Shown: in pieces, positions 9,301 through 15,588 of the stretch
Numbering within the stretch: position 1 is the stretch's first letter
Layout of the letters: each line of letters opens with the position of its first letter
From: a virus
Direction: 5' to 3' (one strand)
Virus record (IMG/VR): IMGVR_UViG_3300020395_000736
Span: 1 to 31,134 of that record
Length of the DNA stretch: 31,134 bases
The notes under the pieces: generated by a model
What the model saw: only the letters and a program-made list of their open reading frames with translations
Told to the model about the DNA's origin: nothing
Database searches by the model: none
Translations under genes and position numbers: made by a program

Positions 9301-12300
9301 CCACCATTAGGAGATGGAACTAAAGCTGGTTCTTCTTATAAAGGTGTTACTTTCTATGGTAAGGTATTCCAATTTAAGGATGCACAATACAATACAAAGT
9401 ACCTCAGAAAATTAAGAAATATTTTCCAACGTGGTGGTGTATGGATTGATGCTGCAAATCAAATTGAAAGAAATTTAGAATTCATTATTAACGAAACTAT
9501 TGGATATGGTAAGGCAACTCATCCTACCCTAGATTGGGCAACTAAACAAGATGATTATGAGAATAATATCAGATTTATCTTAGATGCATATCAACATGAT
9601 TTAAGGTTTGGTGGAAATATAAAAACAATTGATTATTCTGCTATCTTTAATAGTAGTTCCGAATATCTCTATATTCAAAATAATAAAACAAAATCTATTG
9701 ATATTTTTGAATATGTAACTAGATTAGCAAAACTTGCTATCAGAAATTGGGATTATATTGATACAGGAATCACTTACAATCAAGGGTCTACTACAATGAC
9801 TGTTAGTAGCACTAAAGATCTTGCAGTTGGTTTATTTGTAAGTTCTGGTAGAGGATATCCCGCAGGAACAAAGATTGTATCTATTGATAGTGATACTGAG
9901 ATCACATTAAACAATGCAGCACTAGCTAACTCTGGTGGAGGAGGTGGTGCTCCAGTAGGAACCACTTTACTAAGTGGCACAGCATCTACTGGCACTTTAC
10001 CAACTAGCACTGGTGCTGTTGCTCCTGGAAATACTTACAATGTGCCACCTGGTGTAACTGTCACAACACCTTCATCTTTCTCTGGTACTTCACAAGCATC
10101 ATTCTCTTGGAGTGGTTTAAACAAAGGTATGTTCTATAAAGCAGGACAACTAATTGCATTAAACAGAGCACATATCATTACAGAATCATTATCATGGGCA
10201 CAAACAACATATCCATCACTTAATTGGGGAACTATTGAAACTAAGTGTGGTAGAGACATTGGTCTTATGTTGGATGCTTATGTTTACTCACTTAAGTTTG
10301 GTGGTAATGAAAGAATCTTAGAAGCAGCACAATTATACTATAGGAGTAAAGAATATCCTTATGGAGAAGAATTATCTTATATTACAGGATCCTTAACTGA
10401 GACAGTTGCGACATTTAGCTATGCTAAAGATTTAATGGTACAGGCAATGAGAAATCAGTTGCCAGGTACAGATCCTAATGCTTTAATTGATTCTATTACT
10501 CCTGTATGTGCAGAAGTACAGAGTACACTTAATACCTATCACGACATTGTTACTACTATTTTAACAGAGGGTAGAGGTCTTATAGAGAAGACAAAACAGA
10601 ATCCTAATAAGTCTGGTAATTGGACACAAGATACTACTTACTCTAACTATAATATTCTTGGAGATCCTTTACTTCCTGCACAAGAATGTGCTACTGTAAT
10701 TTCTGCAATGAATTCATTGTTTGATAACTTAGACGATGTTATTAGAGAAGAGTCTGTAACAAGATCACTTCCAGATTATATTGATGGAGAAAATAAAGAA
10801 TTTGAATTATATTGGGATGATAATACAGAAGTTAATAGTGAAGAGGATGAAAATTTATTCTTAACTATTAATGCAGTATTACAAAGACCTAAGTTTACAG
10901 AAAATTATCCTTTAAGGGATGCATATTGGATTGATAGAACTGTTATTCCTAACAAGATAGTATTTGATGTAGCTCCTATATGGGATCAAGATTTGGGAGC
11001 TAAGACAGTTGGTGAACCGACTGCAGTTGAGAAAGTAGTTGGTATTGGTGTTGCTAATTATAAACGACTCACTATTGACTTTGATTTAGTTGATGGTGTT
11101 AGAAATGGTCCTTTCTTAATTTTAGATGTAGAAGATTATACTGTACAGAGTATTGAATCTGAAGATAGTATGTATGTTTTCCTAGATGGTATTCTACAAG
11201 TAAAAGGAAAAGCATATACTGTATCTGGTCCTAACATTACCTTTACTAAACCTATTAATAAAGAACATAATGTTGATATTAGATATCTTTATGGTAGGGA
11301 TGTTGGTCAGGTTCTTAACATATATGATTTTGCTCCTGATTCATATTTTGCACAAGGTACATTCTCATTCACTGCTGCTACACCTATTCTAGATGATCTA
11401 TTAGGATATGCTTGGATGGGTGATGGAATTGGAAAACCTATTCATTGTTGGCAAGAAAGAGCTAATGGAACTAGAAATCTTATTGGTGAACTTAAGAATC
11501 CAATTAGATCTGGAAACAATGTTGTTTTTGAACTTAAGTGTCATAACCCAGTCATAGAAAGCGATTTGGACTTTACTTTTGGTGTTAGAGGATATTATGA
11601 TCGAACAAATGTAATTGCTGATGGAGATATTACCAATCAAACACTTGCATTCAAAAAAGACGAAACAGGTAGAAAACTACTAAAAGATGATAATGCATTA
11701 TGGTCTGGAACATTCTATGGTAGAACTTATAAACCACCATTTGTATATCTTGCTAATAGTGACAAGATTAGAGTAGAAGGTGAGGAAGGATTTAGGGAAG
11801 TTAAGAGACTTCCTACTGAAGCTACCAGTAAAGATGGAAGACCTAATGAACAAACATCTGATGATATCTTCGGTACAGTCTCAATTGAGACTTATACTGG
11901 AATCACGAGAGGAGAAGGTCTCTCAGTAGTCGCTACTATTGAGAATGGATCTGTTACCAAATTAACATGGAACCAGCGTAGTTATGATCCAATTACACAA
12001 CCAACTGCATACCAATACTTTACACCTCCTATACTTAAGTTTGAAACACTAGATGGTAATGGTGGTGGTGCTAGAGCTAATGTTCTAGTAAGTAAAGGTC
12101 AAGTTATTAGTGTCGATTTGATTGATGGTGGTTCTGATTACACTACAGCACCTAGGGTTATTACAACTAGAAGATTTGATATTCTTAAAGAAAGAGATAT
12201 TGGTGTTTCACTAATTCAAATTGGTGTCAACCCATTTGTTGAGACTGGTGGAATGACTGCTTTCTCAGTTGTTTCTGAAATTGATGAAGCTGGTCTTACT

Positions 12301-13653
12301 TCAGTTACTGGTATTAGTTCTTTACCTGTACAGATGGCATCTGATCGTGATGTTGTTATTGCAGCAGAACTTCAAATTGGAGCTACTGGATTACCATCAT
12401 CTACTATTGTAGATAATGGGTTTGATATGCCAATTGGTGTTGAACAACCTGGTGGTGCTCAGATTGTTTATATTGAACCAGACCCTGTTGAGATTGAAGG
12501 AGAGGGTGGTGTACTAAGACTTCAAGGTAGTGCATCTTATGTCAAGGCAGAAATTCAGGATATCATAACTACAAATTCTATTTCTACTATATCCAAGGCA
12601 ATTACACAGACCCAACAGATTGAGATTCCTAATAATGCAATCAGCAATATCAATTACTTTGAGAATGCTGCATATCTTGATGTTGATCTTGCTGTTGGTG
12701 ATACTGAAGTTTATATTCCTGATACCAGCAAATTTGCTGTCAATGGAAGAATATTGGTTGGTAATGAAATTATATTCTATAATAAGAAATTACCTGATAG
12801 ATTCTTACAAATCCTTAGAGGTTATCAAAACACCACAGAACAATTCTGGTCTGCTGGTGCATATCTAAGACAGATTGAAGATGTAACAGTCGCATACGGT
12901 GGTATTGCTTCTATCGAATCTGAATCTGATATCAGCATGGTGGCTGTATCATCTGCTGCTGGTGGATTTGAAAGGAGAGTAACAAGACAGATCTCTCCTG
13001 CTTCTGAAATGTCCGTAACTAGAGAAGCTACGGAAGTTGTTATTACACCTCCACCAGGCGGTGTGGTTGACAGATATCTAGAAATTGCATTCTTGAGTGA
13101 TCCTATTGCACAAAGGAATGGTCCTGGTGTAACTCTGGTTACTGGAGCAGAAGATAAATATTATGTTACTCAAAGAAGTGGAAACGAACAAGTAATCAGA
13201 AACCAATTGTTTACTGTAACTAGTGGTTATATTGGAAATTATGCTATAACTAACGTTGGACACACTATTGGTCACTTTGATTACTTTATAGATGATGGTG
13301 TTGGTGTATCCAGTATGACTATTGGAGAAGTATCAACCTTCTTTGGTGGTATGACTATTGAAGACTTTAGTAAGAGGAGAGACTCACAGTATACATCTGC
13401 TGGTGATAAGTTTAATCTTGCACCTCCTTCACTTCAACAACCAGTTACAACAACAACTACTTCTGGTACAATACCTACCAGTATAGCTGCGCTAAATACT
13501 GCATACTTTGCGGATTCTGGTTACTTCTTCACTTCAAGTGGATCTGTAATCCAATATGCATCTAAAACTGCTAATACTTTTGACGGATGCACTCTAATAA
13601 GGGGTAATAACTCCATATCAAACGGGGATGAGTTGATTCCGTTCGCAATTTAA
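3346..13653 (+). CDS. gp7: Giant baseplate wedge protein, gp7-like core with large insertions (YHYH domain, repeats)
   Basis: At 3435 residues this is more than three times T4 gp7 (1032). The gp7 role is inferred from gene order (gp6-here-gp8) and from two stretches that resemble the C-terminal part of T4 gp7 as I recall it: residues about 160-305 (FYKSKGTTSSIKFIF at 195-209, then DLVGKKIVQTATEE) and residues about 1795-1842 (YSYVVKSK, then W-RDLI, then THPAGFKLFG at 1833-1842). In T4 these are nearly contiguous; here about 1490 residues lie between them, including a YHYH domain (about 757-862). Downstream are two helical 'LDAYxxxLxFGGN' modules (about 2026-2130 and 2263-2350), a VDSATQ-like module (about 2143-2196) followed by a Gly/Thr-rich linker, and beta-rich domains. 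Five 'IG-E-I' modules are spread from residue 75 to the C-terminus. It probably forms the wedge body plus an outer extension. The start follows a weak purine-rich site (AAAGAG). Confidence 0.85.
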   Translation: MPAVKTKRISTLIETQLPAFITDEYELFSKFVQKYYEAQEVQGGTLDVINNIQKYADIDYYEQNILRQSDILDTSISTSDDTIVLQDATSFPKRNGYVRIDDEIIFYASRTDTELRECSRGVSGNTSLGDLYESSSFTTTVAAAHNAGQKVHNISNLFLYALVKNFENQYLGSFPEKYLRGEVDKRTLIKNIQKFYKSKGTTSSIKFIFNTVVAKSTDNKPEVYKPRDFTYKSSEADWVNVYALKCKVVSGNVKDLVGKKIVQTATEEYGYADSTVDNVFADGTSDGEVIYNIVLAPETVNGSFEVSTKTKLEKTLSGTAISGDRIDVFSTVGWGKTGSVLIGEETITFSEKNVTQFVIDERTAQTAVQHVAGSSVYKPVTISGSDVVLLTLGVVYNLQPSDAQPYSAIGDKIQISNPGFETSDSKIVQTGTNQTRWVLSSGAAVDVPTLPSVASSLDQVSTNVSAIFEDEQYYYITSSSYPSHKILDGSVVNETALDQKLLRIIRKQATRTTEQYKTPRRDVGIALNGVPFYSYKDPDSVRFGKLEEIKVDVRGTGYVTPPFVLVDQVPYKARAILAGQVVESIVVDTQDIFPRTPDITITSGRNASVSAVVTGGKVTSLVIDNPGEFYSSAPLIRIRDNAGRGRFAEYRSIVNTDGKITGFDKIGEGNFYNQATVIVDVIPVGNSATGIPLLKEWNFNRFEKLENKLDTEYGYIFPNYNNVLEYGYGYAANPKALRVALSDNINSAGSEPATKTHSPIIGFAYDGNPIYGPFGYENPLDATSSIVRMTSSYAINGNRSDGPSLTTYPLGTFVNDYTYTHKSGTLDQNNGRFTVTPDFPEGTYAYFITIDSNQVPQYPYLIGENFYSLPVDSNYNSNINQDDIPKNSRRFYQNGMQRNGDGVIAQIAEVKQGNVEEVNVLDSSANFSINSQVYFDNKGTEGSEVEAIINSVKGKDVSYLECKEDKVVRLTTIQSAYLFADDTLNQPSSGASGSIVGTVKNDNTIVLRNVNGTFDETGTFSASIKTFTILLDQRSSYTKGATLSLTDGVNAPIATGEVLEGTNSQNVVEIKVLTGTWIVDDSYFLQSDDLFNTSGTRIVRLTSLSDGLEPFDVNQSVALIETTAPHGLGIGDQVTIDINPNDTTKTKTYYLRKRLYQEAILVPPSNKSTIDFTGIGRYEILNGGADYTAGTYTSVALTSGSGSGATATFTVSDAGVVSDIQIQNAGSGYARGDYLSVADEDLSRSGASQSTSRFTIYVGHVGIPAGGTKVAVKSILGFAANDLIQIGEEILKIESITGTSLNVIRGQEGTSDVDHFNGQEVILYKPQYNFAANYQIFSGSNSGYIQSYDPVTHKINIVYDYGTIKSTATKVVLSSSFFDSSNPQRLVSIKSASDIVYNFEFSEDNSTFVPNPNIDLQEFYKYKFDTSHSSLTGTYFDISPSNNFNLITAEKTESTILPGNPGSFSDVKFGFGSRLAVNNYQTKTGTDFTNFYYFDKKNVVDSESAYFRIITDPLQGTKTLNYVTSNRFVYDVTSPPLWDGSGSISYTTTGQFAIGKINTTQIINLGLNYKKVPVIVGVDPTANYRAEATVKFDIATKTINAVEITKKGSNYVNPKVFITNGDGSDAKFNILVRDGEVASITVDKPGKGYTFAPEIIIVEGEVEAYAESTSIGVPKSVNLTTNGGAFHLDKTVSSTFSSNYIVTVKNINGNFSIGETVLQKINGVEVFRATVTDWRFGSNLLKLANVQGIIRENVSIESLRFPVDAIVGKVFVSTFQEQISSFYDNLGYYTSDRGKLGVSNQKLIDSFFYQDYSYVVKSKTSIEQWRDLIKSTTHPAGFKLFGQVDVEATASSEMPVEMPKSSHFSVIQLWDPAKNKITVENTSRIVTQTVQTVENQRIRKAFGTAAPSEFLFNEVRTFELALGAPFDGYIDTDGRLQGTTQFQVLVAGNPFTLSSTYGTIITLDGVIQEPGVAYTISGDQITFAAPPLGDGTKAGSSYKGVTFYGKVFQFKDAQYNTKYLRKLRNIFQRGGVWIDAANQIERNLEFIINETIGYGKATHPTLDWATKQDDYENNIRFILDAYQHDLRFGGNIKTIDYSAIFNSSSEYLYIQNNKTKSIDIFEYVTRLAKLAIRNWDYIDTGITYNQGSTTMTVSSTKDLAVGLFVSSGRGYPAGTKIVSIDSDTEITLNNAALANSGGGGGAPVGTTLLSGTASTGTLPTSTGAVAPGNTYNVPPGVTVTTPSSFSGTSQASFSWSGLNKGMFYKAGQLIALNRAHIITESLSWAQTTYPSLNWGTIETKCGRDIGLMLDAYVYSLKFGGNERILEAAQLYYRSKEYPYGEELSYITGSLTETVATFSYAKDLMVQAMRNQLPGTDPNALIDSITPVCAEVQSTLNTYHDIVTTILTEGRGLIEKTKQNPNKSGNWTQDTTYSNYNILGDPLLPAQECATVISAMNSLFDNLDDVIREESVTRSLPDYIDGENKEFELYWDDNTEVNSEEDENLFLTINAVLQRPKFTENYPLRDAYWIDRTVIPNKIVFDVAPIWDQDLGAKTVGEPTAVEKVVGIGVANYKRLTIDFDLVDGVRNGPFLILDVEDYTVQSIESEDSMYVFLDGILQVKGKAYTVSGPNITFTKPINKEHNVDIRYLYGRDVGQVLNIYDFAPDSYFAQGTFSFTAATPILDDLLGYAWMGDGIGKPIHCWQERANGTRNLIGELKNPIRSGNNVVFELKCHNPVIESDLDFTFGVRGYYDRTNVIADGDITNQTLAFKKDETGRKLLKDDNALWSGTFYGRTYKPPFVYLANSDKIRVEGEEGFREVKRLPTEATSKDGRPNEQTSDDIFGTVSIETYTGITRGEGLSVVATIENGSVTKLTWNQRSYDPITQPTAYQYFTPPILKFETLDGNGGGARANVLVSKGQVISVDLIDGGSDYTTAPRVITTRRFDILKERDIGVSLIQIGVNPFVETGGMTAFSVVSEIDEAGLTSVTGISSLPVQMASDRDVVIAAELQIGATGLPSSTIVDNGFDMPIGVEQPGGAQIVYIEPDPVEIEGEGGVLRLQGSASYVKAEIQDIITTNSISTISKAITQTQQIEIPNNAISNINYFENAAYLDVDLAVGDTEVYIPDTSKFAVNGRILVGNEIIFYNKKLPDRFLQILRGYQNTTEQFWSAGAYLRQIEDVTVAYGGIASIESESDISMVAVSSAAGGFERRVTRQISPASEMSVTREATEVVITPPPGGVVDRYLEIAFLSDPIAQRNGPGVTLVTGAEDKYYVTQRSGNEQVIRNQLFTVTSGYIGNYAITNVGHTIGHFDYFIDDGVGVSSMTIGEVSTFFGGMTIEDFSKRRDSQYTSAGDKFNLAPPSLQQPVTTTTTSGTIPTSIAALNTAYFADSGYFFTSSGSVIQYASKTANTFDGCTLIRGNNSISNGDELIPFAI
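3373..4260 (+). other. gp7 core, first half (domain)
   Basis: Residues about 10-305 of the giant wedge protein. They hold a helical N-terminus (AFITDEYELFSKFVQKYYEA), an inserted IG-E-I module (75-153), and the helical KFYKSKGTTSSIKFIF segment leading into a beta region with DLVGKKIVQTATEE. I compare this with the T4 gp7 segment containing YSTKGIEASYKFLF and LTEDLVGQTIYTATG, recalled from memory. Confidence 0.7.
5614..5931 (+). other. YHYH domain within the gp7-like protein
   Basis: Residues about 757-862 carry the hallmarks of the YHYH domain (Pfam YHYH type, function unknown): HSPIIGFAYDGNPIYGPFGY at 757-776, GTFVNDYTY near 811-819, and NGRFTVTPDFPEGTYAYF near 830-847. The domain is known from secreted marine bacterial proteins and from cyanophage virion proteins. 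Here it sits in the middle of the insertion that splits the gp7 core. Confidence 0.85.
8728..8871 (+). other. gp7 core, second half (domain)
   Basis: Residues about 1795-1842: QDYSYVVKSKTSIEQWRDLI followed by THPAGFKLFG. I recall the T4 gp7 counterpart as SYYVMKIKSNLPSSRWKSDV followed by HPVGFGF. The aromatic-V-x-x-KSK, W-x-x-x-I/V and HP-GF pattern is shared. It closes the core after the long insertion. Confidence 0.7.
9421..10395 (+). repeat. Duplicated helical 'LDAY..L.FGGN' module
   Basis: Residues about 2026-2130 and 2263-2350 align: IERNLEFIINETIGY with IALNRAHIITESLSW, HPTLDW with YPSLNW, and FILDAYQHDLRFGGN with LMLDAYVYSLKFGGN. The two predicted helical modules are separated by a VDSATQ-like beta module and a Gly/Thr-rich linker. 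The pattern resembles helical segments I recall from other cyanophage virion proteins. Confidence 0.75.
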
Positions 13654-13663
13654 TAAATATTGC

Positions 13664-13677
13664 TATAAATATAAATA
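13664..13677 (+). promoter_or_regulatory. Tandem late promoter (two overlapping TATAAATA boxes) before gp8
   Basis: Two exact copies of the T4 late promoter box TATAAATA, at 13664-13671 and 13670-13677, share two bases. A weaker AATAAATA lies at 13652-13659 over the upstream stop codon. They are 37 bases before the gp8 ATG, inside the 61-base gap. A CGGAAC stretch (13700-13705) lies 9 bases before the ATG. The best promoter candidate in the window. Confidence 0.8.
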
Positions 13678-13714
13678 ACTCAAGGCACATACACTACGTC
13701 GGAACAGAAAAACA

Positions 13715-15529
13715 ATGGCTGCTATTATCTCTGATAAGTTTAGGATATTCAATGCTAAACAATTTTTAGAATCTCTCACTGAAGGTCCCAATGATACTAG
13801 TGCGGAACGCTCTAGGATGTACTTCTTTGTGGGTCGTCCACAACCATGGAAAGGGTACTTAGAGGTTCACACGCAAAATGCCACGGCGTTTGTAGTTGGT
13901 AACGAAGTGTACATTGGAACGTATGGTTCCACCGCTTTCCGTGCCACAGTTGCTGCAGTTTATGATAGTGCCCTTCTTTTGACCGACGTTTTTGGTAGCA
14001 ACGGTGTTAACTCTGCTCCTCCTCTTGGTTCTGCTTTAAAAGGTAGAAGCGGTGGTTCTGGCGGATCTGACACAGGTGCCACAGCAGTTTCTGGTGTATA
14101 TCGCTACGCTACTGAAGATGTTCCACCTCTTCCTCTTGATAACCAAACAGAGAAGTATGGTCTATATGACGAAATGATTGCTGCAAAGCGTATCACAGAT
14201 TCATTTGCAAGAACAGTTATCCGTCGTTACAACTGGGACTTAGTAGCTAACCCTAAGTTCGATATGTGGAAACCTGACTATTCTGCTACACCAGGTGGCG
14301 GTGGTCAAATTGGTAAGCAAACTGCAACAGGTGCTTCAAGCATTGCAGATGCTAAGTTCTATGTAATGAACTCATCTTACGAAGTATTTAAGTGTCTTTA
14401 TAACGGAGAGAATCCTTCTAACACTACTGGTCAGAACGCAACTGAAGAACCATCTACAGCAGGTGGTAACTATGCTTCTGCTACAGGTCTTTATACAGAA
14501 AGCACTGGTGCTGGATACATTTGGAAGTATATGTATACCATCCCAACTGATGATGTTCTGAAGTTCTTATCTTCTGACTTCATGCCAATCGTTCTTTCTA
14601 ACAACACTTCTAGACAAGCAGTTGTAGCTCTTGCTGTTGCTGGTGCTGCTGATGTTGCTTTGATCGAGAACGCTGGTTCAGGTCTTCCTGCATCACAGAC
14701 TCTATACACATCTATTAAGGGTGATGGATCTAATGGAATTGTTAAGTTTGTAACAAACGGTTCTGGTACAATCACATCTGCTGAGATTCAAGCTCGTGGA
14801 TCAGGTTACACATATGCTAATGTTCTTTTAGGTAATGGTAACTTATTCTCTGATGCTGGTTTAAGCAGTGCAGTAGCTACTGGTGGTTCTGCTGTTGGTG
14901 CTATTGAAATTGTTCTTCCTTCTTCTGGTGGACATGGTTCTGATCATGAAACAGAATTGAATGGTAAGCGTGTTATGACGAACATTCGTCTAACATATGC
15001 TGAAGGTCAAGGTGACTTCCCTGTAGACAACGATTTCCGTAGAATTGGTATTGTTTCTGATCCTTATAACTACGGTACAACAACTTTTGCAACTGCTGAC
15101 ACATTATCTGGTCTAAAAGCAATTAAGATTACTGGTGCTTCTGCAGACTTCTCTGTTGATGAGAAGATTACTCAGACTGTAACTGGTGGTACTGCAGAAG
15201 GTACAGTTGTTTCTTGGACACTTGATAGTGGTTCTACAACTGCTGGTGTTCTTAAGTATATCCAAACCTCTGATGCACACACAGATCAGGGTGTTGTAAG
15301 AGCATTTGAGTCTAATGGTTCTAATGCTATTAGTGGAGAGACTTCTACTGCTTCTGGTAACGTTGATACTTCTTATGCTTCTGCACTATTAGGTGTCACT
15401 TTCGCAAGTGGTCTAGCTAACCCAGAAATCGAAAATAACTCTGGAAACGTGATTTATGTTGAGAACAGAAGACTAATTACTCGTGCTCCAGACCAAATTG
15501 AAGATATCAAACTAGTTATTGAGTTCTAA
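13715..15529 (+). CDS. gp8: Baseplate wedge subunit gp8
   Basis: The 604-residue protein is the gp8 wedge component, which in T4 forms a dimer on the outer face of each wedge. Motifs shared with gp8 as I recall it: FFVGRPQPW near residues 37-45 (T4 has FGRSEPW), MIAAKR near 151, VIRRYNWD near 168, GYIWKYMYTIPTDD near 268, NDFRRIGIVSDP (439-450), and the C-terminal SGNVIYVENRR-ITRAPDQIED block (576-597; T4 has SGEMIYMENR and MDQTEEI). It is nearly twice the T4 length (334). The extra sequence includes a Gly/Ser linker near residue 110 and a GxGY-type beta module (about 314-378). It has its own tandem late promoter, which fits a protein needed in many copies. Complete, with no visible defects. 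Confidence 0.95.
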   Translation: MAAIISDKFRIFNAKQFLESLTEGPNDTSAERSRMYFFVGRPQPWKGYLEVHTQNATAFVVGNEVYIGTYGSTAFRATVAAVYDSALLLTDVFGSNGVNSAPPLGSALKGRSGGSGGSDTGATAVSGVYRYATEDVPPLPLDNQTEKYGLYDEMIAAKRITDSFARTVIRRYNWDLVANPKFDMWKPDYSATPGGGGQIGKQTATGASSIADAKFYVMNSSYEVFKCLYNGENPSNTTGQNATEEPSTAGGNYASATGLYTESTGAGYIWKYMYTIPTDDVLKFLSSDFMPIVLSNNTSRQAVVALAVAGAADVALIENAGSGLPASQTLYTSIKGDGSNGIVKFVTNGSGTITSAEIQARGSGYTYANVLLGNGNLFSDAGLSSAVATGGSAVGAIEIVLPSSGGHGSDHETELNGKRVMTNIRLTYAEGQGDFPVDNDFRRIGIVSDPYNYGTTTFATADTLSGLKAIKITGASADFSVDEKITQTVTGGTAEGTVVSWTLDSGSTTAGVLKYIQTSDAHTDQGVVRAFESNGSNAISGETSTASGNVDTSYASALLGVTFASGLANPEIENNSGNVIYVENRRLITRAPDQIEDIKLVIEF

Positions 15530-15544
15530 CATCCTCGGATCTCT

Positions 15545-15552
15545 GCTAAATA
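15545..15552 (+). promoter_or_regulatory. Putative late promoter (GCTAAATA) before the DUF4815 gene
   Basis: GCTAAATA lies in the 59-base gap, 36 bases before the ATG at 15589. Spacing is nearly the same as for the boxes before gp8 (37) and the terminal fibre gene (35). It is identical to the box before gp25. Confidence 0.65.
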
Positions 15553-15562
15553 CTTTAACGAG

Positions 15563-15574
15563 AATACTAGTATT
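15563..15574 (+). other. Perfect 12-bp palindrome in the DUF4815 gene leader
   Basis: AATACTAGTATT is a perfect 12-base palindrome between the CTAAATA box and the start codon. It could fold into a weak 4-bp hairpin in the leader RNA or be a protein-binding site. It may also be chance in AT-rich DNA. Confidence 0.4.
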
Positions 15575-15588
15575 ATTGGCGGGAAACG

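Larger units (their letters stand above)
3568..13650 (+). repeat. Five dispersed 'IG-E-I' modules in the gp7-like protein
   Basis: A module of about 60-80 residues recurs at residues 75-153, 318-381, 1264-1325, 3112-3178 and 3374-3435 (bases 3568-3804, 4297-4488, 7135-7320, 12679-12879, 13465-13650). The shared pattern is a strand, then G-x-(I/L)-x-(I/V)-G-x-E-x-I-x-(F/Y), then a short loop, then an RG-x-x-x-T segment and often H-x-x-G-x-x-V. Examples are VRIDDEIIFY, VLIGEETITF, IQIGEEILKI and LVGNEIIFYN; the last copy is the most diverged (SVIQYA, then LIRGNNS). Copies are diverged at DNA level. Confidence 0.7.

Noticed and set aside
12620-12868. Alternative-frame + strand frames inside giant genes (also 24348-24689, 24966-25172, 7844-8032)
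   Set aside because: The encoded peptides are low-complexity Leu/Ile/Val-rich shadows of the real frame with no independent start context.
13491-13498. GCTAAATA as a fifth late promoter
   Set aside because: It lies inside the coding sequence of the gp7-like gene, about 220 bases before the next start, with a much better tandem box nearer gp8.
3346-13653. Giant ORF as an artefact of fused or misassembled genes
   Set aside because: The frame is uninterrupted for 10.3 kb, codon use is consistent, the two gp7-like halves lie in the same frame, and the C-terminal repeat matches interior repeats.
15563-15574. Palindrome as a phage attachment site
   Set aside because: No integrase, tRNA or direct repeat is present and the genome type is strictly lytic in known relatives.
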